Part shown: one piece after another, positions 35,827 to 45,280 of the stretch
How the letters are laid out: every line of letters starts with the position of its first letter
Position numbering within the stretch: position 1 is the first letter of the stretch
NCBI RefSeq assembly: GCF_001517625.2
Contig: NZ_LN999828.1
Coordinates: 1,504,303-1,568,302, forward strand
Origin: Clostridium sp. AT4
Lineage (GTDB): Bacteria > Bacillota > Clostridia > Lachnospirales > Lachnospiraceae
Length of the DNA: 64,000 nt
Direction: 5' to 3'
Notes under the pieces: model-generated
Databases searched by the model: none
The model's input: the letters and a program-made list of their open reading frames with translations, nothing else
Told to the model about the DNA's origin: nothing
Translations under genes and position numbers: made by a program

Positions 35827-38241
35827 TTATTTGCAGACAATATTTACAATTCTTCCAGGAACGTAAATCTCTTTTACGATATTTCCTGCCAGCTTGTCCT
35901 TTACCGCTTCTCTTCCCTGAGCGATCACATCATCCTTTGCAATATCAGCAGGTACGTTGATGACTGCGCGGGTCTTGCCGTTTACCTGAACAGCGATCTC
36001 AATCTCGTCGTCCTTCATGGCTTCCTCATCGCACTCCGGCCACTGGGAATGGAATACGCTGTCTGTGCCGCCCAGCTGGCTCCACAGCTCTTCGCCGATA
36101 TGAGGTGCAAATGGAGCAAGGAGAGTAACGAAGGTCTTTAAGGTTTCTTTATCGATTCCGCCTTCCTTCTTTGCAAGCTCGATAAACTTGTTGTTGTACT
36201 CCATAAAGCCGGAAATAACGGTATTTAAGCTGAACTGGTTGAATCTCTGCTCAATATCATATACCAGCTTATGGCGGAGCTTGATCATTTCCTTTGTCGG
36301 CTGGATATCCTTATCCTTGCTGTCCATGACCAGGTTCCAGAAGCGATTTAAGAAACGGGAAACGCCCTCGATCCCTCGGTCATCCCACTCTGCATCCAGC
36401 TCCGGCGGTCCTACGAACAGCTCGTACAGACGCAGGGAATCACAGCCGTAATCTCTTACCAGGTCATCCGGGGAAACGACATTTCCCTTGGACTTGCTCA
36501 TCTTGATGCCGTTCTTTCCGGTGATCATACCCTGGTTAAAGAGCTTCTTAAAGGGCTCATCAAAATCGACAACACCGATATCGCAAAGGAATTTGGTGTA
36601 GAAACGGGAATACAGAAGGTGAAGCACCGCATGCTCTACGCCGCCGATATACATATCTACAGGAAGGTATTTATCTGCCTTTTCTCTGGAAACAAGGGCC
36701 TCACTGTTGTGGCTGTCCACATAGCGCAGGAAGTACCAGGAGGAACCGGCCCACTGAGGCATGGTATTGGTCTCTCTCTTTGCAGCAGCTCCGCAGACTG
36801 GACAGGTAGTATTGACCCACTCGTCAATGGCAGCCAGAGGAGATTCACCGGTACCGGTAGGCTGATAGCTCTCTACCTCAGGCAGACGCAGCGGAAGCTG
36901 ATCCTCCGGAACAGGCACGCAGCCGCACTTTGGACAGTGGATGATCGGAATGGGCTCGCCCCAGTATCTCTGACGGGAGAATACCCAGTCGCGCAGCTTG
37001 TAGTTGACTGTCTTGCGTCCAAAGCCCTTTTCTTCGATCATCTGAGGAGCTTCTTTTTTCAGAACAGAGGACTCCATGCCGTTCCATTCGCCGGAATTGA
37101 TCATGGTTCCACTTGCCTCTGTATAGGCTTCAGTCATATTTTCAATTTCCTTGCCGTCCTTTGCGATTACCTGAACGATAGGAAGGCCGAATTTCTTAGC
37201 AAATTCAAAGTCTCTGTCATCATGGGCAGGTACACACATGATGGCACCTGTGCCGTAATCAGCCAGTACATAATCGGACAGCCAGATTGGCGTCTTTGCT
37301 CCATTTAAGGGGTTGATGGCATAGCTGCCTGTAAAAACGCCAGTCTTTTCCTTTGCCTGCATACGGTCTACGTTAGAACGCATGGAGGAATCGAAAATAT
37401 ATTTTTCAACGGCTTCTCTTGTCTCATCGGTAGCCAGGCTCTTTGCCAGCTTGTGCTCCGGAGCCAGCACCATAAAGGTTGCGCCGTGAAGGGTATCAGG
37501 TCTTGTAGTATAAACGGTAATCTTTTCCTCTCTGCCGTCAATGGGGAATTCCACCTCGGCGCCATAGGATTTGCCGATCCAGTCTGCCTGCATCTTCTTA
37601 ACCTTTTCCGGCCAGTCTAATTTGTCAAGATCATTTAACAGGCGCTCTGCGTAGGCCGTGATCTTTAACATCCACTGACGGAGGTTCTTCTTTGTAACAG
37701 GGGTTCCGCATCGCTCGCAGCAGCCGTTTACCACCTCTTCGTTTGCAAGGCCGGTCTTACAGGAAGGGCACCAGTTGATAGGGGATTCCTTCTCATAGGC
37801 AAGTCCCTTTTTAAACATCTGCACAAAAATCCATTGCGTCCACTTGTAAAACTCAGGATCTGTGGTATTTACTTCCATATCCCAGTCATAGATTGCAGCA
37901 ATCTGCTTGATCTGGCGCTTGATATTGGTAATGTTGGCCTCTGTGGACTTTGCAGGATGAACGCCCATCTTGATGGCATAGTTTTCTGCCGGAAGTCCAA
38001 ATGCATCCCATCCCATAGGATGGATCACATATTTGCCTCTTAACAGCTGATACCGGCTCCATACATCAGAGATTACATAGCCTCTCCAGTGACCTACATG
38101 AAGGCCGCTTCCAGATGGATACGGGAACATATCCAGGCAGTAGTATTTTTCTTTCGTTCCGTCATTTACATTGATCGGATTTTTTTCCCAGTTCTCACGC
38201 CACTTCTTTTCAATGGCGCTGTGATTGTACTGTGATGCCAT
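35827..38241 (-). CDS. leuS: Leucyl-tRNA synthetase
   Basis: This class I synthetase of 804 residues charges tRNA-Leu. The HIGH-type motif is PYPSGSGLHVGHW (about 41-53), the KMSKS loop is GIKMSKSKGN (about 575-584), and the editing domain inserted in the catalytic core holds TTRPDTLHGATF (about 245-256) with the threonine-rich site needed to clear misacylated tRNA. The two zinc-type CxxC clusters (CPSCKTG and CCERC) are in the zinc-1 domain near 155-180. The start follows CGGAGGAATGAATT. It is preceded by a leucine T-box leader and promoter, so expression responds to uncharged tRNA-Leu. Confidence 0.97.
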   Translation of the reverse strand: MASQYNHSAIEKKWRENWEKNPINVNDGTKEKYYCLDMFPYPSGSGLHVGHWRGYVISDVWSRYQLLRGKYVIHPMGWDAFGLPAENYAIKMGVHPAKSTEANITNIKRQIKQIAAIYDWDMEVNTTDPEFYKWTQWIFVQMFKKGLAYEKESPINWCPSCKTGLANEEVVNGCCERCGTPVTKKNLRQWMLKITAYAERLLNDLDKLDWPEKVKKMQADWIGKSYGAEVEFPIDGREEKITVYTTRPDTLHGATFMVLAPEHKLAKSLATDETREAVEKYIFDSSMRSNVDRMQAKEKTGVFTGSYAINPLNGAKTPIWLSDYVLADYGTGAIMCVPAHDDRDFEFAKKFGLPIVQVIAKDGKEIENMTEAYTEASGTMINSGEWNGMESSVLKKEAPQMIEEKGFGRKTVNYKLRDWVFSRQRYWGEPIPIIHCPKCGCVPVPEDQLPLRLPEVESYQPTGTGESPLAAIDEWVNTTCPVCGAAAKRETNTMPQWAGSSWYFLRYVDSHNSEALVSREKADKYLPVDMYIGGVEHAVLHLLYSRFYTKFLCDIGVVDFDEPFKKLFNQGMITGKNGIKMSKSKGNVVSPDDLVRDYGCDSLRLYELFVGPPELDAEWDDRGIEGVSRFLNRFWNLVMDSKDKDIQPTKEMIKLRHKLVYDIEQRFNQFSLNTVISGFMEYNNKFIELAKKEGGIDKETLKTFVTLLAPFAPHIGEELWSQLGGTDSVFHSQWPECDEEAMKDDEIEIAVQVNGKTRAVINVPADIAKDDVIAQGREAVKDKLAGNIVKEIYVPGRIVNIVCK

Positions 38242-38259
38242 AATTCATTCCTCCGTTAA

Positions 38260-38562
38260 TATTAGTGCTCAGAGCTGGACACACTTTCCTGTAAAACAAA
38301 AAACCACATCTCTTAAATTGCTTCAAGAGACGCGGTCATAGTTCCACGCGGTACCACTCTGATTCGCATGGTAAGCCCATGCGCACTCATCTGCCCCTGT
38401 AACGGTGGGCACTCCGGCTTTTCCTACTCAGACTGGCAAATGCCCTTCAGAAAGGCTGCTCCAGGACCAGTTCAGTATCCTCCTGCCGCCGGCTCTCAGC
38501 CTCTACCGGCTCTCTGTGAGACAAAATAAATACGTACTACTTCCTGTCAATGCATTTATACT
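38260..38562 (-). ncRNA. T-box leader (tRNA-Leu-sensing) of leuS
   Basis: The minus strand carries the conserved T-box sequence AGTGGTACCGCG at 38347-38358, followed by a terminator stem (ACCGCGTCTCTT with AAGAGATGTGGT, then TTTTTTG) at about 38290-38340. Upstream lies the large stem I region with GGCTGAGAGCC and several CTG leucine triplets as specifier candidates. When tRNA-Leu is uncharged its NCCA end would pair with TGGT and prevent termination, allowing leuS transcription. The exact specifier needs folding. Confidence 0.9.
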
Positions 38563-38569
38563 GAATCTT

Positions 38570-38598
38570 AATTTAACACATTTGACAATGGCTGTCAA
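38570..38598 (-). promoter_or_regulatory. Promoter of the leuS T-box transcript
   Basis: TTGACA (38593-38598) and TAAATT (38570-38575) are separated by exactly 17 bases on the minus strand. Transcription would begin near 38563. Confidence 0.8.
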
Positions 38599-38641
38599 TA
38601 TACTGTCAAAAAAAGCCGTGGCTGTTTATACCGCCAAAAAC

Positions 38642-39643
38642 TTACAGGCGTTCGATAATTGCCTTTGTATATGCTTCCGTTCCAGCGCATCCGCCCAGAT
38701 CCGGCGTTAGAATCGTTCCATCCTTTAATACCTCATCCACTGCTCTTCGGATTTTTGCAGAAATCTCCTGCTTTCCCAGATGCTCTAACATCATGCAGGC
38801 GGACCACAAAAATGCAGTGGGATTGGCAATTCCCTTTCCTGCGATATCGGGGGCGCTGCCGTGAACTGCCTCAAACATGGCAAAGTCCGTTCCCATATTG
38901 CTGGAGGGCAGAAGACCCAGTCCGCCGATGAGCCCGCTGGTAAGATCCGACAGAATATCTCCATACAGATTTTCTGTCACTATTACGTCAAAGGTTTCCG
39001 GATGCATTACCAGCTGCATGGCTACATTATCAACGATCTTATCCTCTGCTTCAATTCCAGGATATTCCCGGCTGATCTCGTAAAAAACATCACGGAACAG
39101 GCCGTCGGAAAGCTTCATGATATTAGCCTTATGGACGCAGGTTACTTTTTTTCTTTTGTTCTTTACCGCATAGTCAAAGGCGGATCGGACAATGCGCTCA
39201 CTGCATTTTCTGGTAATGATTTTAATGGAATGGGCCGTATTCTCATCAATCTTTTCTTCCACGCCAGCATAGAGATCCTCTGTGTTTTCTCTGAACATTA
39301 CAATATCCACATGTTCAAAGGGCGTCTTAACTGCAGCGTTAGACTTTGCAGGGCGCATATTGGCGTAAAGATCGTATTTTTTGCGCAACGTTACATTCAG
39401 CGAACGGAAGCCGGTTCCTAATGGAGTCGTGATCGGAGATTTTAAAAGCACATGGGTCTTTTCAAAGGAAGCAAAGCCTGCTTCCGGTATCAGAGCACCA
39501 TTTTCCTCATACTCTGCCGCTCCTACACGGAAAATCTCATAATCCAGATCTGCACCTGCCGCATCCAGGATTGCAAGCACTGCATCTGTAATCTCCGGTC
39601 CAATGCCGTCTCCCTTAAATACTGTGATTGTATTCGTTTCCAT
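38642..39643 (-). CDS. icd: NAD-type isocitrate/isopropylmalate family dehydrogenase, probably isocitrate dehydrogenase
   Basis: A 333-residue dehydrogenase that oxidatively decarboxylates isocitrate to 2-oxoglutarate. Motifs are GDGIGPEITD at 10-19, the substrate Arg/Asn region LNVTLRKKYDLYANMRPAKS near 82-101, active-site Tyr in ENTEDLYAG near 118, Lys in HKANIMKLSDG, Asp residues in DNVAMQL, and EAVHGSAPDIAGKG near 265. The S-x-N-x-x-L-R type motif and the citrate synthase/aconitase operon favour isocitrate over isopropylmalate as substrate. The length is that of NAD-dependent bacterial enzymes. It starts 3 bases after the citrate synthase gene, with AGGAGAG inside that gene. It is the last gene of the operon. 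Confidence 0.88.
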   Translation of the reverse strand: METNTITVFKGDGIGPEITDAVLAILDAAGADLDYEIFRVGAAEYEENGALIPEAGFASFEKTHVLLKSPITTPLGTGFRSLNVTLRKKYDLYANMRPAKSNAAVKTPFEHVDIVMFRENTEDLYAGVEEKIDENTAHSIKIITRKCSERIVRSAFDYAVKNKRKKVTCVHKANIMKLSDGLFRDVFYEISREYPGIEAEDKIVDNVAMQLVMHPETFDVIVTENLYGDILSDLTSGLIGGLGLLPSSNMGTDFAMFEAVHGSAPDIAGKGIANPTAFLWSACMMLEHLGKQEISAKIRRAVDEVLKDGTILTPDLGGCAGTEAYTKAIIERL

Positions 39644-39646
39644 GAC

Positions 39647-40990
39647 TTATCTCTCCTCCATTGGCATATAGCCCTTATTGTCCCCTACATACTTGGTAGC
39701 AGGACGCATGATCCGTCCGTCATACAGCTTGTTTTCGATATTGTGGGCCACCCAGCCTACCATACGGCTGCACATAAATAATGGTGTATACAGGTCTCTG
39801 GGAATATTTAACATTCCATAAGCAAAACCACTGTAATAGTCTACATTGGTAGGCAGAGCCACACCCTTTCTCTCCTTCATAACCTCCAGGGCAGCATTTT
39901 CAAACCTCTGGCGGAAGTCAAATTCCGTCATCTGCTTTTTCTCCTTAGCCACCTCTGCACAGCAGGCTCTGAGCATATCTGCACGGGGATCGGAAACCGT
40001 ATAAACCGCATGGCCGAAACCGTATACCAGACCAGAACCGTCATACAGCTTTCCATCCATCAGCTTATGGACTGCAGCCCGCAGCTTTTTATCATCTGCC
40101 GTATAGCCTCCGACTTCATCCAAAACTGCATCCATCATTTCTGCCACCTTGATATTGGCGCCTCCGTGTCTGGGGCCTTTTAAAGAACCGATGCTGGCAG
40201 ATACGGTCGAATAAATATCTGTCCCTGTAGAGGAAATTACCACGTTGGTAAAAGTAGAGTTATTTCCGCCGCCATGATCCGCATGAAGCATCAGGATCGT
40301 ATCTAAGAGGCTGGCTTCCTTATCCGTAAACTTCTGATCTTTTCTCAGAACACTCAGGAAATTTTCTGCAATGGAATATTCCGGATTGGCATAATGGATA
40401 AAGAGGCTGTCTCTGTTATAATAATGAACCTTACTCTGATAGGCATAGCAGGCAATGGACGGCAGCTTTGCCACCAGGTTGATTCCTTTTACCAGCGTTT
40501 CATATACATCTGTATTGTCTGGATCGTCATCATAATTATACAGGGTAAGAACCGCATCCTGCAGCTTGTTCATCAGGTTCTTTCCCGGCATCCGCAGCAG
40601 GTTCATTTCCACAAATTCATCTGGTATCTCATAACAATCTCTTAAGATTGCACAGAACTGATCCAGCTCCTTTCTTTTTGGAAGATACCCAAAAAGCAGA
40701 AGGAAGCATACCTCCTCATAGCCGAAATGGCTGTTCAGCTTTCCCTTTACCAGATCGACCACATTGTAGCCTCTGTAATAAAGCTCTCCGGGAATCGCCA
40801 CGATCTGTCCGTCCGCTCCCTCACTGTATCCTACAACATCTGCAACCCGTGTAAGCCCAACACGGACACCTGTGCCATCCTCATTTCTCAGACCTTTCTT
40901 TACATTGTATTCCTTATACCATTTATTAGGAATATCTGTATAATTCTGAGACTTTCCATAAAACTGTGCAAGATAGCTTTCTCTTGTCAT
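39647..40990 (-). CDS. gltA: Citrate synthase
   Basis: This 447-residue enzyme condenses acetyl-CoA with oxaloacetate. Active-site histidines are in LHADHGGGNNSTF (about 235-247) and FGHAVYTVSDPR (about 322-333), and the substrate segment SIGSLKGPRHGGANIK and the Asp in LPTNVDYYSGFAYG (about 385-398) are present. It is the middle gene of the acn-gltA-icd operon. AGAAAGGAGAACC precedes ATG 40990, 20 bases after the aconitase stop. In fermenters this short branch supplies 2-oxoglutarate for glutamate; nothing in this window makes the later TCA steps. Confidence 0.95.
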   Translation of the reverse strand: MTRESYLAQFYGKSQNYTDIPNKWYKEYNVKKGLRNEDGTGVRVGLTRVADVVGYSEGADGQIVAIPGELYYRGYNVVDLVKGKLNSHFGYEEVCFLLLFGYLPKRKELDQFCAILRDCYEIPDEFVEMNLLRMPGKNLMNKLQDAVLTLYNYDDDPDNTDVYETLVKGINLVAKLPSIACYAYQSKVHYYNRDSLFIHYANPEYSIAENFLSVLRKDQKFTDKEASLLDTILMLHADHGGGNNSTFTNVVISSTGTDIYSTVSASIGSLKGPRHGGANIKVAEMMDAVLDEVGGYTADDKKLRAAVHKLMDGKLYDGSGLVYGFGHAVYTVSDPRADMLRACCAEVAKEKKQMTEFDFRQRFENAALEVMKERKGVALPTNVDYYSGFAYGMLNIPRDLYTPLFMCSRMVGWVAHNIENKLYDGRIMRPATKYVGDNKGYMPMEER

Positions 40991-41010
40991 GGCGGTTCTC
41001 CTTTCTGATT

Positions 41011-43317
41011 TTAATGACGGTTTCTGTTATAGTTGATCAGACATCCGGCCTTTACGATCTGCCGTTCTTCAGCCGTCATGTCTGCCATATAAAGCCTGAT
41101 TTCTTTTATCGGTGCAGTTCCGTCTTTTCCCAGAACATACGCCGGGATTTCCTTTAAATCTCCTTCCAGGGCAGCTTTTATTCCGGGTACATAAATGTAA
41201 TCACCCACTTCAAAATCCGGCTCCTCCTCCATCTGGAAGGGAAGCATACCCCAGTTAATTACATTGGAGCGGTAGCGCTTGGTCGCATACTCCTTACAGA
41301 TATTTGCAAGACCGCCCAGCACTCTCTGGCAGCTGGCCGCCTGCTCTCTGGCAGATCCGTCGCCTGGTTTTACAGCATAAACCATGCTTCCAAGCTCTGT
41401 ATCATCCATTTTTACCATTTCATTTCCGGAAATGGTACGGATGGCTGCAAAGATACCTTCAAGAGCCGGTTCTGCTTCCAACTGCGCTCCGGTGCCCCTG
41501 GTTCTTCTGGCTGTTTCCAGAACTCCCGCCTCCTTGGCGCGGCCCACATACTCCGGATCCCTTCTGGATAAAGTAAACTCTGCCAGCCCCAGAGGATTGG
41601 AGCGGTAGGATGAGGTCTCGCCGGAGGGGATCAGCTCATCCGTAGTCGTCACAGGATCCAGAATCTTTGAACATACCTTTAATAAAATATTGTCTGTCAG
41701 CGGGCTCATCTCCGGCCAGTCTTTGATATTCGGCCCGTATACCAGATCTGCAGACGCATCACCTGCTCCAAAGCCTGTGTATACCCGGTTTCGATAAGAA
41801 GTATCGTCATATTCATACTCAGGCACCTGATCCCAGCCGTCCATCTCCCAGGCAGAAGTCAGTCTGCCCCCGTTTGCCGCTGTTGCCGCAATGGAACGGG
41901 CATCCATCAGCGCTACTGCTGCCATCTGTCCGTTTCCAGGCTTGGAGCCTTCCCGGTTAGGGAAATTCCTGGTAGTGTGGCGGATACTTAAGCCATTATT
42001 GCAGGGCGTATCACCTGCGCCAAAGCAGGGGCCGCAGAAGGCGGTGCGGACAATGGCTCCCGCGTTCATCAGATCCGAAACAGCTCCCTTCTTTACCAGA
42101 TCTGCAAATACAGGCTGAGAAGAAGGATAGACTGCCAGGGAGAACTCGCCGCAGCCGCAGTTTCTTCCCCGAAGGGCCTGAGCCGCTTCCATTACATTTG
42201 TATAATTTCCGCCGGCGCAGCCTGCAATCACTGCCTGCTGTACCATCAAATCTTTTCCCTGTACCTTATCAAGCAGGGTAAAGGATGCACGGCCGCCTGA
42301 AATCCTTGCAGCTTCCTTTTCCACCAGAGCCAAAATATCCGTCAGATTTTCCTTCAGCTCGTCAATCTCATATGTATTGCTGGGATGGAACGGCAGAGCG
42401 ATCATGGGCTTTACCGTAGAGAGATCCACATACACACAGCCGTCATAGTAAGCCACATCAGCGGGATCCAGCTGTCTGTAATCCTCTTCTCTGTGATGCT
42501 TTGCCAGATAGTCCCTGGTGTCCTCATCGGTGCGCCAGATGGAGCTTAAACAGGTGGTTTCTGTGGTCATCACATCTACGCCGTTTCTGAAATCCGTTGT
42601 CATGGAAGAAACGCCGGGGCCTACAAATTCCATCACCTTATTTTTCACGTATCCATTTTTAAATACAGCCCCGATAATCGCAAGGGCAATATCCTGAGGC
42701 CCGGTTCCCGGTCTTGGCGCTCCGTCCAGATATACGGCAACTACGCCGGGATAAGACACATCATAGGTATCCTTAAGAAGCTGCTTTACCAGCTCTCCGC
42801 CGCCCTCTCCTACTGCCATGGTGCCGAGAGCGCCATAGCGGGTATGGCTGTCGGAGCCTAAAATCATCTTTCCGCAGCCTGCCATCCGCTCTCTCATGTA
42901 CTGATGGATCACCGCAATGTGCGGAGGTACATAGATACCGCCGTATTTCTTTGCCGCAGAAAGCCCAAACATATGATCATCCTCATTGATGGTGCCGCCT
43001 ACTGCGCAGAGCGTGTTGTGACAGTTCGTCAATACATAGGGAATAGGAAACTGCTCCATCCCAGAGGCTTTGGCTGTCTGAACGATCCCCACAAAGGTAA
43101 TATCATGGGAAGCCATACTGTCAAAGCGAAGTTTTAAGTGCTCCATGTCCTCCGTTGTGTTGTGCGCCTTTAAAATAGAATAGGCAATCGTACCCTTTTT
43201 GGCAGTCTCACGGTCTGCCGCTTTTCCAGTTAGTGCCTCTACCTTTCCTGCTTCCTTTTCCGGAACCAGCTCTGTTCCATTTACCAGATAAACGCCGCCT
43301 TCATATAATGATACCAT
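41011..43317 (-). CDS. acn: Aconitate hydratase (aconitase family)
   Basis: A 768-residue 4Fe-4S hydratase isomerising citrate to isocitrate. The iron-sulfur cysteines are in CAGGNYTN near 380 and in the CGPCFGAGD segment near 450; [12 protein letters not shown] near 152 is the substrate loop, and an arginine-containing [12 protein letters not shown] lies near the C-terminus in the swivel domain. Start chosen at ATG 43317 (MVSLYEGG), since GGGAGG lies eight bases upstream; the longer frame from 43389 overlaps the promoter. First gene of the acn-gltA-icd operon, with a strong promoter. Confidence 0.9.
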   Translation of the reverse strand: MVSLYEGGVYLVNGTELVPEKEAGKVEALTGKAADRETAKKGTIAYSILKAHNTTEDMEHLKLRFDSMASHDITFVGIVQTAKASGMEQFPIPYVLTNCHNTLCAVGGTINEDDHMFGLSAAKKYGGIYVPPHIAVIHQYMRERMAGCGKMILGSDSHTRYGALGTMAVGEGGGELVKQLLKDTYDVSYPGVVAVYLDGAPRPGTGPQDIALAIIGAVFKNGYVKNKVMEFVGPGVSSMTTDFRNGVDVMTTETTCLSSIWRTDEDTRDYLAKHHREEDYRQLDPADVAYYDGCVYVDLSTVKPMIALPFHPSNTYEIDELKENLTDILALVEKEAARISGGRASFTLLDKVQGKDLMVQQAVIAGCAGGNYTNVMEAAQALRGRNCGCGEFSLAVYPSSQPVFADLVKKGAVSDLMNAGAIVRTAFCGPCFGAGDTPCNNGLSIRHTTRNFPNREGSKPGNGQMAAVALMDARSIAATAANGGRLTSAWEMDGWDQVPEYEYDDTSYRNRVYTGFGAGDASADLVYGPNIKDWPEMSPLTDNILLKVCSKILDPVTTTDELIPSGETSSYRSNPLGLAEFTLSRRDPEYVGRAKEAGVLETARRTRGTGAQLEAEPALEGIFAAIRTISGNEMVKMDDTELGSMVYAVKPGDGSAREQAASCQRVLGGLANICKEYATKRYRSNVINWGMLPFQMEEEPDFEVGDYIYVPGIKAALEGDLKEIPAYVLGKDGTAPIKEIRLYMADMTAEERQIVKAGCLINYNRNRH

Positions 43318-43377
43318 GCTCTCTACCTCCCGGATTCTCCTGTCTGTTTCCAAATCTGTGAATTCGTTGTTTTTTAT

Positions 43378-43406
43378 ACTATAAAACACAGATGCTTATT
43401 TGTCCA
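43378..43406 (-). promoter_or_regulatory. Promoter of the acn-gltA-icd operon
   Basis: TGGACA (43401-43406) and TATAGT (43378-43383) are separated by 17 bases on the minus strand, 60 bases before the start codon. Confidence 0.75.
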
Positions 43407-43488
43407 GTTGAAAAGTTGTAATTGATACAGCTTTTTAGTTGTGGCAAAACCGAATCTCCTGTACTCATCACTGTTATTTACTATCACT

Positions 43489-43683
43489 TCACACCGTTAA
43501 AATATCTGTTTTTGCTTTTTGACAGTGTATGCGGCGGCTGTTATCCTCATGCCGGAATATGAAAAAGGTGGATCCATCTGTAAATTTGGGGATGTATTGA
43601 GGACGTTCAGCCGGATTCTTATATGTATCTTTGAGCTTTTCATAATAGAATTGTATCGTTTCTTCTATAATATTTGCGAATAA
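43489..43683 (-). pseudogene. Open remnant of an unidentified gene, no start codon
   Basis: A 60-codon open stretch on the minus strand ends in TGA 43489-43491 and translates to a well-composed segment containing TIQFYYEKLKDTYKNPAERP and FTDGSTFFIFRHEDN. No ATG, GTG or TTG with a ribosome-binding site starts it, and it begins at the stop codon of the truncated MFS gene. It looks like the 3' end of a gene whose front was lost. The other intergenic bases (43407-43488) show only the acn promoter region. Confidence 0.35.
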
Positions 43684-43685
43684 GG

Positions 43686-44390
43686 TTATAAAGACTGCTT
43701 TGTATAACTTACCTGCGGTGATATTGCATTAGCGCAACCGCAGTATTTATCCTTTCTTGCCATTTTTCGCATTGCAATCAAAGCGGCCAACATGATCAAA
43801 GGAAATATGCATCCCATCAATAAACCTGTCTGAAGATTATCTCCTGCCTGCTGCGAAAAATATCCCACCATACTCGGACCCAAAGCACCACCCATATCTC
43901 CGGCTACAGCCAGCAGTGCAAACAAGGCTGTACCTCCTTTTGGAATCCTCGGAACAGTAATGCTGATACTTCCGGGCCACATAATACCAACTGAGAAGCC
44001 ACATATGATACATCCAATCAACCCCAAAATCGGCATTGCAGACAGACCAACAAAAAGATAGCTCAATACACAAAGAACTCCCGATACCTGCATGAACTTT
44101 GTCAAATCTATCTTATCACCAAATTTGCCGTACAGCACACGGGCAATTCCCATTGTGATCGCAAACAAACACGGCCCCGCCAAATCGCCAACGGATTTTG
44201 TTAATCCTAATGCAGATTCTGCAAAAGCTGATGCCCACTGAGCCATTGACATTTCAGAAGCTCCGGCGCAAATCATCAGGATAATTGCAACTCCGAAAAA
44301 ATGATTCGGGATACAAAATCCTATTTTCATAACCAGCAATGACAACCCCAGCCCCAAGCCCCAAACAACCATTTTTGTACCTTGCTTCAT
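43686..44390 (-). pseudogene. C-terminal half of an MFS transporter
   Basis: A 234-residue membrane protein equal to about the last six of the twelve segments of a major facilitator. The conserved mid-protein pattern ASEMSMAQWASAFAESALGL and the loop YGKFGDKIDL, normally found after residue 200, occur near residues 45 and 90. No N-terminal half is present upstream: the 44391-44478 stretch holds only an inverted repeat. A reasonable ribosome-binding site (GGGGGTGAT) does precede the ATG, so a short protein could be made, but a working transporter is not expected. It is followed directly by another gene remnant, marking this as a site of past deletion. Confidence 0.65.
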
Positions 44391-44438
44391 TTAAAATCAC
44401 CCCCAGTACAACCGTTCCTGTTTATGCAATACATATCC

Positions 44439-44498
44439 TCTGCCGGATAAGGCCGGAAATCAGTATAGCCGCTGCTCCTCACGTATCCATCCGGCAGA
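44439..44498. repeat. Inverted repeat TCTGCCGGAT / ATCCGGCAGA
   Basis: A perfect 10-bp inverted repeat (44439-44448 and 44489-44498) around 40 bases lies between the MFS fragment and the 83-aa gene, overlapping the latter's stop codon. It may be a terminator stem, though no U-run follows, or a recombination scar. Confidence 0.5.
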
Positions 44499-44730
44499 AA
44501 TACAGCGTATTGGTATCCGCATCATATAACCCCAGATCAAAATTAAAAGAATTTCTATGAAGAATATCCGCTCCGGATGCTTCACCCATTTTTATCTGCC
44601 TGTCGATTAACCGATAGTAACCGTTCCGGATTTCCGGAATCAATGGATTACCATCCTGATCGGTCAAATATGGCCCATATTTTCCTCCCCCATCCTTTCC
44701 GATGGCTGTCCAAATTGCTTCTATATCCAT
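44479..44730 (-). CDS. Hypothetical protein, 83 aa
   Basis: A small soluble protein reading GKDGGGKYGPYLTDQDGNPL near 10-30 and ending with DADTNTLYFCRMDT. TGGAGGAAG precedes ATG 44730. I do not recognise its family. It sits 38 bases after the zinc-ribbon gene in the same direction, among small accessory genes. Confidence 0.55.
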   Translation of the reverse strand: MDIEAIWTAIGKDGGGKYGPYLTDQDGNPLIPEIRNGYYRLIDRQIKMGEASGADILHRNSFNFDLGLYDADTNTLYFCRMDT

Positions 44731-44768
44731 CCGGCTTCCTCCATAAAGTGAACTGTAAACCTTGGATT

Positions 44769-44984
44769 TTATCTATTTGCATAATCAATCATAATTTTTT
44801 TACAGCTGCTGCACTGATAAGCTTCGCAATGAGGTATCCCCCCTGAGCCTTTGCTTAATTCCAGATCACCATGTTTTTTAATTCGGAAAATATTACCATC
44901 CGGGTTGTCAATTGCAAACGTAATATCTCTAGAACTCATTAAAAATCCTTTTTTCATTTCTTCACCACAATATGGGCACTTCAT
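44769..44984 (-). CDS. Small zinc-ribbon protein (PF20097/DUF6487-like)
   Basis: A 71-residue protein with two CxxC pairs, CPYC at 3-6 and CSSC near 60, forming a zinc ribbon around a beta-rich middle (KKGFLMSSRDITFA and FRIKKHGDLEL). Such proteins are common, uncharacterised and often duplicated in Lachnospiraceae. GCGGAGGTG precedes the ATG. A truncated second copy of the same N-terminus lies upstream at 45117-45248. Confidence 0.75.
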   Translation of the reverse strand: MKCPYCGEEMKKGFLMSSRDITFAIDNPDGNIFRIKKHGDLELSKGSGGIPHCEAYQCSSCKKIMIDYANR

Positions 44985-44985
44985 A

Positions 44986-45123
44986 TTATTTCACCTCCGC
45001 AAATTTGATTGTTCCTACAATCTTTATGTTTCCTCCGTTTTGAAATATATCTGAGCAATTATACTGCCATTTTCCCTTTTCCAATGGTATCTCTTTAGTA
45101 AAATTGGTCGAACCAATTAATTT
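44986..45123 (-). pseudogene. Short C-terminal gene remnant without start
   Basis: A 45-residue open stretch ends at TAA 44986 and reads protein-like (NFTKEIPLEKGKWQYNCSDI, then GGNIKIVGTIKFAEVK), but an in-frame stop at 45124 and the lack of any start codon leave it headless. Its stop overlaps the ribosome-binding region of the zinc-ribbon gene. Confidence 0.3.
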
Positions 45124-45248
45124 TTATATAACCCTTTCCATCTTGGCAAACTGAACATTATGTTTATAAAAGTTTTATTAAAAGCAATAATATTTCCAGT
45201 TTGCAAAAAACCGGAGCCCATTTCTTTTCCACACTTAGGACAGTTCAT
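45117..45248 (-). pseudogene. Truncated paralogue of the zinc-ribbon protein
   Basis: ATG 45248, after GGGAGGTG, starts a 43-residue frame MNCPKCGKEMGSGFLQTGNI that resembles the neighbour MKCPYCGEEMKKGFLMSS. After about residue 24 the resemblance ends and the frame stops before the second CxxC pair, so no complete ribbon can form. It appears to be a decayed duplicate. Confidence 0.55.
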
Positions 45249-45280
45249 CTGCCGGCACCTCCCTATTAAGCCAGACTTCC

